A DNA stretch of 33,663 bases from Candidatus Gastranaerophilales bacterium (lineage in GTDB: Bacteria > Cyanobacteriota > Vampirovibrionia > Gastranaerophilales > Gastranaerophilaceae), in the NCBI GenBank assembly GCA_944325075.1, contig CALUYU010000026.1:1-33663 (forward strand). The letters are read 5' to 3'. This document shows positions 31,027 to 33,663 of this stretch, one piece after another. The position numbers and the translations under genes are program-made. Within the stretch, counting starts at the first letter, position 1; each line of letters opens with the position of its first letter. Under the pieces are notes generated by a model, which saw nothing but the letters and a program-made list of their open reading frames with translations, did not search any database and was not told the origin of the DNA.

Positions 31027-32379
31027 ATGGACGACTTTGGTATAGATACATCTTATTTAACAAATCTAAAAGAAAAAGTTCGGGAAAAACTTGACCATAC
31101 GGAATTATTCCAGTTTAAAGGAACCGTATCAAAACTTTTGGGTTTAACAGTTGAAGTAAAACTTCCGGGACTAAAAGTCGGGGACTTATGTTATATTGAA
31201 ACAAACACAGGAGAAAGAAAACCCGCTGAAGTTCAGGCATTCAAAGGGGATGTGGCACAGCTGCTGCTGTTACTTGATGCTAACGGAATAGGCCAGGGAA
31301 GTACAGTCATTGCAACCGGAAAACCAATTATTATACCGGTAGGAGATTTTCTGCTTGGAAGATTAATCAACCCTATGGGGGAACCTATTGACGGGAAACC
31401 CATGGACATATCAGGCGCAACTTGGCGTTCAATTGAAGGCCCGCCGCCGGGCCCATTTGAAAGACCTATTATTACAGAAATATTTTCAACAGGAGTCCGG
31501 GCAATTGATGCTTGTATGACGATGGGCTGCGGTCAGCGTCTTGGACTATTTGCCGGATCTGGTGTCGGAAAAAGTACACTGCTTGGGATGATTGCGAGAA
31601 ATTCAGACGCAGATGTTAACGTTGTTGCACTAATCGGGGAACGTGGAAGAGAAGTTAAAGAGTTTGTTGAAGATTCTCTTGGTGAAGAAGGGATGGCAAA
31701 ATCCGTTCTGGTTTGCTCAACAGGAGACCAGCCGCCTTTAATCAGGCAAAAAGCACTTCTTACCGCAACTGCTGTATGTGAATACTTTAGGGATCAGGGC
31801 AAAAAAGTTTTCTTAATGACAGATACTGTAACCCGTTGCGCAATGGCCGGCCGTGAAGTAGGATTATCACTTGGTGAACCGCCTACAATGAAAGGATATC
31901 CGCCATCAATTTTCTCGTGGCTGCAAAAAGTACTTGAACGAGCCGGAAATAGTCCCAAAGGTTCTATTACTGCACTTTACACTGTATTGATGGAAGGAGA
32001 TGACATTTCAGACCCGATTGTTGATATTGTGCGTGGTATTGTTGACGGGCACATTTTCTTGTCAAGAAAGGTCGCCGAAAGCAACCATTATCCGGCTATC
32101 GACGTTTTGGGAAGTATCTCAAGGCTTATGTCCGCAATTGCAACCCCCGAACATAAAGAAGCGGCTGCAAAAATGAGAAAAATTCTTGCAATGTATAGAG
32201 AAAATAAAGACTTAATTGATGTCGGGATGTATCAACCGGGTTCAAACCCCAAACTTGATACCGCAATCCAAATGATACCGCAAGTTAATGCTTTTTTACA
32301 ACAGAGAACTTCCGATAGTGTAACAATGGAAACTACTATTCAAACACTTGTTGATATGATGAAGGATGTAGATATTTAA
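31027..32379 (+). CDS. Flagellar/type III secretion export ATPase (FliI/SctN family)
   Basis: 450 residues, typical for FliI. A hexameric ATPase at the base of the flagellar or injectisome export gate. The N-terminal beta-barrel (27-100) is followed by G-R-L-I-N-P-M-G-E-P-I-D-G (111-123). Walker A G-L-F-A-G-S-G-V-G-K-S-T is at 173-184, the catalytic-glutamate segment G-E-R-G-R-E-V-K-E-F at 204-213, Walker B-like V-F-L-M-T-D near 254, and G-E-P-P-T-M-K-G-Y-P-P-S near 282 (family-specific). F1 or Rho ATPases are excluded by these motifs. No other flagellar or secretion gene lies within the window, so FliI and SctN cannot be separated. Confidence 0.92.
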   Translation: MDDFGIDTSYLTNLKEKVREKLDHTELFQFKGTVSKLLGLTVEVKLPGLKVGDLCYIETNTGERKPAEVQAFKGDVAQLLLLLDANGIGQGSTVIATGKPIIIPVGDFLLGRLINPMGEPIDGKPMDISGATWRSIEGPPPGPFERPIITEIFSTGVRAIDACMTMGCGQRLGLFAGSGVGKSTLLGMIARNSDADVNVVALIGERGREVKEFVEDSLGEEGMAKSVLVCSTGDQPPLIRQKALLTATAVCEYFRDQGKKVFLMTDTVTRCAMAGREVGLSLGEPPTMKGYPPSIFSWLQKVLERAGNSPKGSITALYTVLMEGDDISDPIVDIVRGIVDGHIFLSRKVAESNHYPAIDVLGSISRLMSAIATPEHKEAAAKMRKILAMYRENKDLIDVGMYQPGSNPKLDTAIQMIPQVNAFLQQRTSDSVTMETTIQTLVDMMKDVDI

Positions 32380-32434
32380 TTAGATTATTGCCGGGGAGCC
32401 CGGCGCGTCCCCAACATCAGTTCTTTCATCAATA

Positions 32435-33334
32435 TTATAATTTATAAGGATAATCATCCTTAAACTCCCAATTGTCCAGTTCCAGAAGACGGGTACAAGC
32501 ATATTTATAAGATGAATCCTTACAGTGGTTTAAAGCAGATTCTCTACTATTACGGTCATATTTTAATCTTGTACCCCAAGTCTGATTTGCTCTCCCAAAC
32601 TGATCAAGTTTATCAGTTGTTGTTGTACACAATAAAAAATAAAATTTATCGATTCCTTGTTGGTTTGGTCTGTTTAATCCGTTTACATCATATTGAACAT
32701 CAATACAAGCTCCGTTTGAAATCTGTGCAACACTACCATCTGCAAGATAAATAGTTGTATAATCCCCGTAATTAGGATCACTTTCAAGAACTTTAACGTA
32801 CTTAATATATGGTAAAATGTATTGGCTTATAAAGTTATAAGAGTCTACATTTCCTGCAGCAACATCATACTGCAGATTGCCATTATCATCTAAAATGGGA
32901 TTACCATCATCATCTTTCAAAATATTATTAGGTGTTTTATTCCAGTTTTCTGTTTCTCCATAGTCTTTTTGCGCCATAAGTATGGCCTGCTGCATTGTGC
33001 TGTTGAACTTTTTTAATCTTGAGATAGTCTCTGTTTTCCTGCCATTAGCAATCAATGCCGGCAACGTCATAGCAGCAACAACACCGATTATGCCTAGGGT
33101 TATTAGGACTTCTGCAAGAGTAAACGCAACCTTACGAGGCGAGTTGTAGTATGGTGAAAAAACCTCTGCGAGAGTAAACGCGGGGACTAAGTCCCCTCTT
33201 ACATGACGCTGCGCTGTCCGAGATGCAGAAGAGCTTTTTGTAGGTTGGGGTTTCACCCCAACATAATATTTATTTACATCTGATACAGAAAACTTTGAGT
33301 TGGAGAAAAATTTGAAGAAAGGTAATTTTGACAA
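32435..33334 (-). CDS. Type IV pilin-like protein with duplicated F-T-L-A-E-V motif; poly-G controlled
   Basis: 299 residues from TTG 33334, which has no ribosome site. The probable real start is ATG 33404 in a 12-G state. The leader is built from repeats (S-K-F-S-V-S-D-V-N-K-Y-Y-V-G-V-K-P-Q-P, then R-T-A-Q-R-H-V-R-G-D). F-T-L-A-E-V occurs at residue 53 (followed by F-S-P-Y-Y-N-S-P-R-K-V-A) and again at residue 71 followed by L-I-T-L-G-I-I-G-V-V-A-A-M-T-L-P. The 18-residue spacing equals that in the gene at 25829. The mature domain contains D-V-N-G-L-N-R-P-N-Q-Q-G-I-D, several Cys, and the C-terminus W-E-F-K-D-D-Y-P-Y-K-L, shared with the pilin at 487-1341. An exported pilin or pseudopilin is the likely role. 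Confidence 0.78.
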   Translation of the reverse strand: MSKLPFFKFFSNSKFSVSDVNKYYVGVKPQPTKSSSASRTAQRHVRGDLVPAFTLAEVFSPYYNSPRKVAFTLAEVLITLGIIGVVAAMTLPALIANGRKTETISRLKKFNSTMQQAILMAQKDYGETENWNKTPNNILKDDDGNPILDDNGNLQYDVAAGNVDSYNFISQYILPYIKYVKVLESDPNYGDYTTIYLADGSVAQISNGACIDVQYDVNGLNRPNQQGIDKFYFLLCTTTTDKLDQFGRANQTWGTRLKYDRNSRESALNHCKDSSYKYACTRLLELDNWEFKDDYPYKL

Positions 33335-33359
33335 AAACCCTTGTCTCCCTTGAGGTTCG

Positions 33360-33404
33360 TTACCCCCCCCCCCCCGTATTCATTGCTATACTTAACTTTT
33401 CCAT
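33360..33404 (-). other. Strong start upstream of the pilin, put out of frame by the G13 tract
   Basis: ATG 33404 after GGAGGG reads M-E-K-L-S-I-A-M-N-T-G-G-G-G and stops at TAA (33360-33362). With 12 G it would read G-G-N-E-P-Q-G-R-Q-G-F-L-S-K-L and continue into the pilin without a stop. Confidence 0.7.
33363..33375 (-). repeat. Homopolymer tract, 13 G on the minus strand
   Basis: C13 on the plus strand, at the same position in the module as the other three tracts. One G fewer joins the ATG at 33404 to the pilin frame. Confidence 0.9.
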
Positions 33405-33427
33405 ATATTTACCCTCCTTTTTCTTTT

Positions 33428-33455
33428 ATTATACATTATTTTTCGAATTTTGCAA
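33428..33455 (-). promoter_or_regulatory. Promoter of the poly-G pilin module at 33404
   Basis: Minus strand: TTGCAA (33450-33455), 16-bp spacer, TATAAT (33428-33433), then AAAGGAGGG and ATG 33404. Confidence 0.75.
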
Positions 33456-33663
33456 GTCTTAGGTTCGAAATTTAAGTTCCACGACTCATAATGCTTTCTT
33501 TTTTGCCTACTTTTTTCTTTTAGCCAAAGAAAAAAGTAGGTTTTCAAGGGGGGCGTAGCCCCCTCTTACATAACGCGTCGCTGTCCGGGATGCAATGGGA
33601 ATTGTTTATGTTGTTGGGCTGAAAGCCCAACCTACATTTAACGATTGGCGAACGTGCGCGAAT
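33456..33663. repeat. Hairpin repeats at the right edge; no gene
   Basis: A CACGACTCATAATGCTTTC block (from 33478) is followed by a perfect 15-bp inverted repeat CCTACTTTTTTCTTT at 33506-33520 and 33526-33540 with loop TAGCC. The GGGGGGCGTAGCCCCC block follows (33545-33608, as at 309-370), then TTGGGCTGAAAGCCCAA with CCTACA (about 33615-33634). The order resembles the left-hand repeat field. Confidence 0.65.

Larger units (their letters stand above)
33239..33404 (-). repeat. Leader-module repeat, right copy (pairs with 95-261)
   Basis: About 165 bp clearly alignable with 95-261 in the same orientation: a TTGGGGTTTCACCCCAA hairpin, TATTTATTTAC, GATACAGAAAACTTTGA, then TTGTCTCCCTTGAGGTTC, the C tract, and the start codon. 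Only the tract length and scattered bases differ. Confidence 0.75.

Noticed and set aside
32385-32410. GCCGGGGAGCCCGGC hairpin after the FliI/SctN gene as a terminator
   Set aside because: Short stem with a 3-base loop and no T run on either strand.
1-33663. CRISPR arrays, rRNA, transposase or phage genes
   Set aside because: No regularly spaced identical repeats, rRNA-like stretches, transposase motifs or phage structural genes were seen anywhere in the window.

Overview
The window is a low-GC bacterial chromosome segment. Housekeeping genes are interspersed with type IV pilin-like genes whose N-termini read F-T-L-A-E-V-L-I-T-L-G-x-I-G-V-V-A-A-M-T-L-P. That pilin signature, together with split 2-oxoacid:ferredoxin oxidoreductase genes (anaerobic metabolism) and a FliI/SctN ATPase, suggests a gut-type non-photosynthetic relative of Cyanobacteria (Vampirovibrionia/Melainabacteria, Gastranaerophilales). 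This assignment is inference; no rRNA, tRNA or CRISPR array was seen.

Layout. 1-2100: start of a pilin-type gene running off the left edge (- strand), a complete pilin gene (487-1341, -), an uncoupled leader ORF and a field of hairpin repeats. 2103-6623: mfd and a parvulin-type peptidyl-prolyl isomerase lipoprotein, closed by a strong terminator shared with the convergent genes. 6696-14130 (-): a GlcD-like FAD oxidase overlapping the end of a 2019-residue acidic coiled-coil-like protein with about 46-residue repeats. 14294-16921 (+): four-gene 2-oxoacid:ferredoxin oxidoreductase operon (delta, alpha, beta, gamma). 17035-17265: small unknown gene. 17318-20857 (-): tightly packed operon pyrH-frr-cdsA-rnc-rpe. 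21071-24396: biotin genes bioF, then bioG-bioC, separated by an opposed unknown gene. 24447-25448: trpS. 25762-27118: pilin-like gene behind a G13 tract. 27308-30172: ribbon-helix-helix regulator, cysK, a membrane protein and tatD. 30246-32379: gatD-like amidotransferase and fliI/sctN-like ATPase. 32435-33404 (-): another pilin-like gene behind a G13 tract. 33405-33663: more repeats.

Most notable observation. Four loci (starts at 261-, 1574-, 25762+ and 33404-) carry the same expression module: promoter TTGCAA or TTGAAA, 16 bp, TATAAT; a strong GGAGG site; an ATG; about 10 codons; then a run of 11 to 15 G. At 25762 and 33404 the tract has 13 G, which puts the strong ATG into an immediate stop. 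With 12 G the same ATG would read directly into a long pilin frame. At 261 the tract has 15 G; 13 or 16 would open a frame that continues to the window edge. At 1574 the leader is uncoupled, and the pilin behind it has its own promoter and ribosome site. This looks like a family of poly-G phase-variable pilin-like genes with very long, repeat-built leaders and a duplicated prepilin-peptidase motif (F-T-L-A-E-V twice, 18 residues apart). Homopolymer lengths in an assembly can be wrong, so the ON/OFF state must be confirmed from reads.

Other points: several genes (mfd, bioF, the gatD-like gene, the fliI-like gene) have a -10 box placed so that transcription should begin at or next to the ATG, suggesting leaderless mRNAs; RNase III has Cys at a position that is normally a metal-binding Asp.
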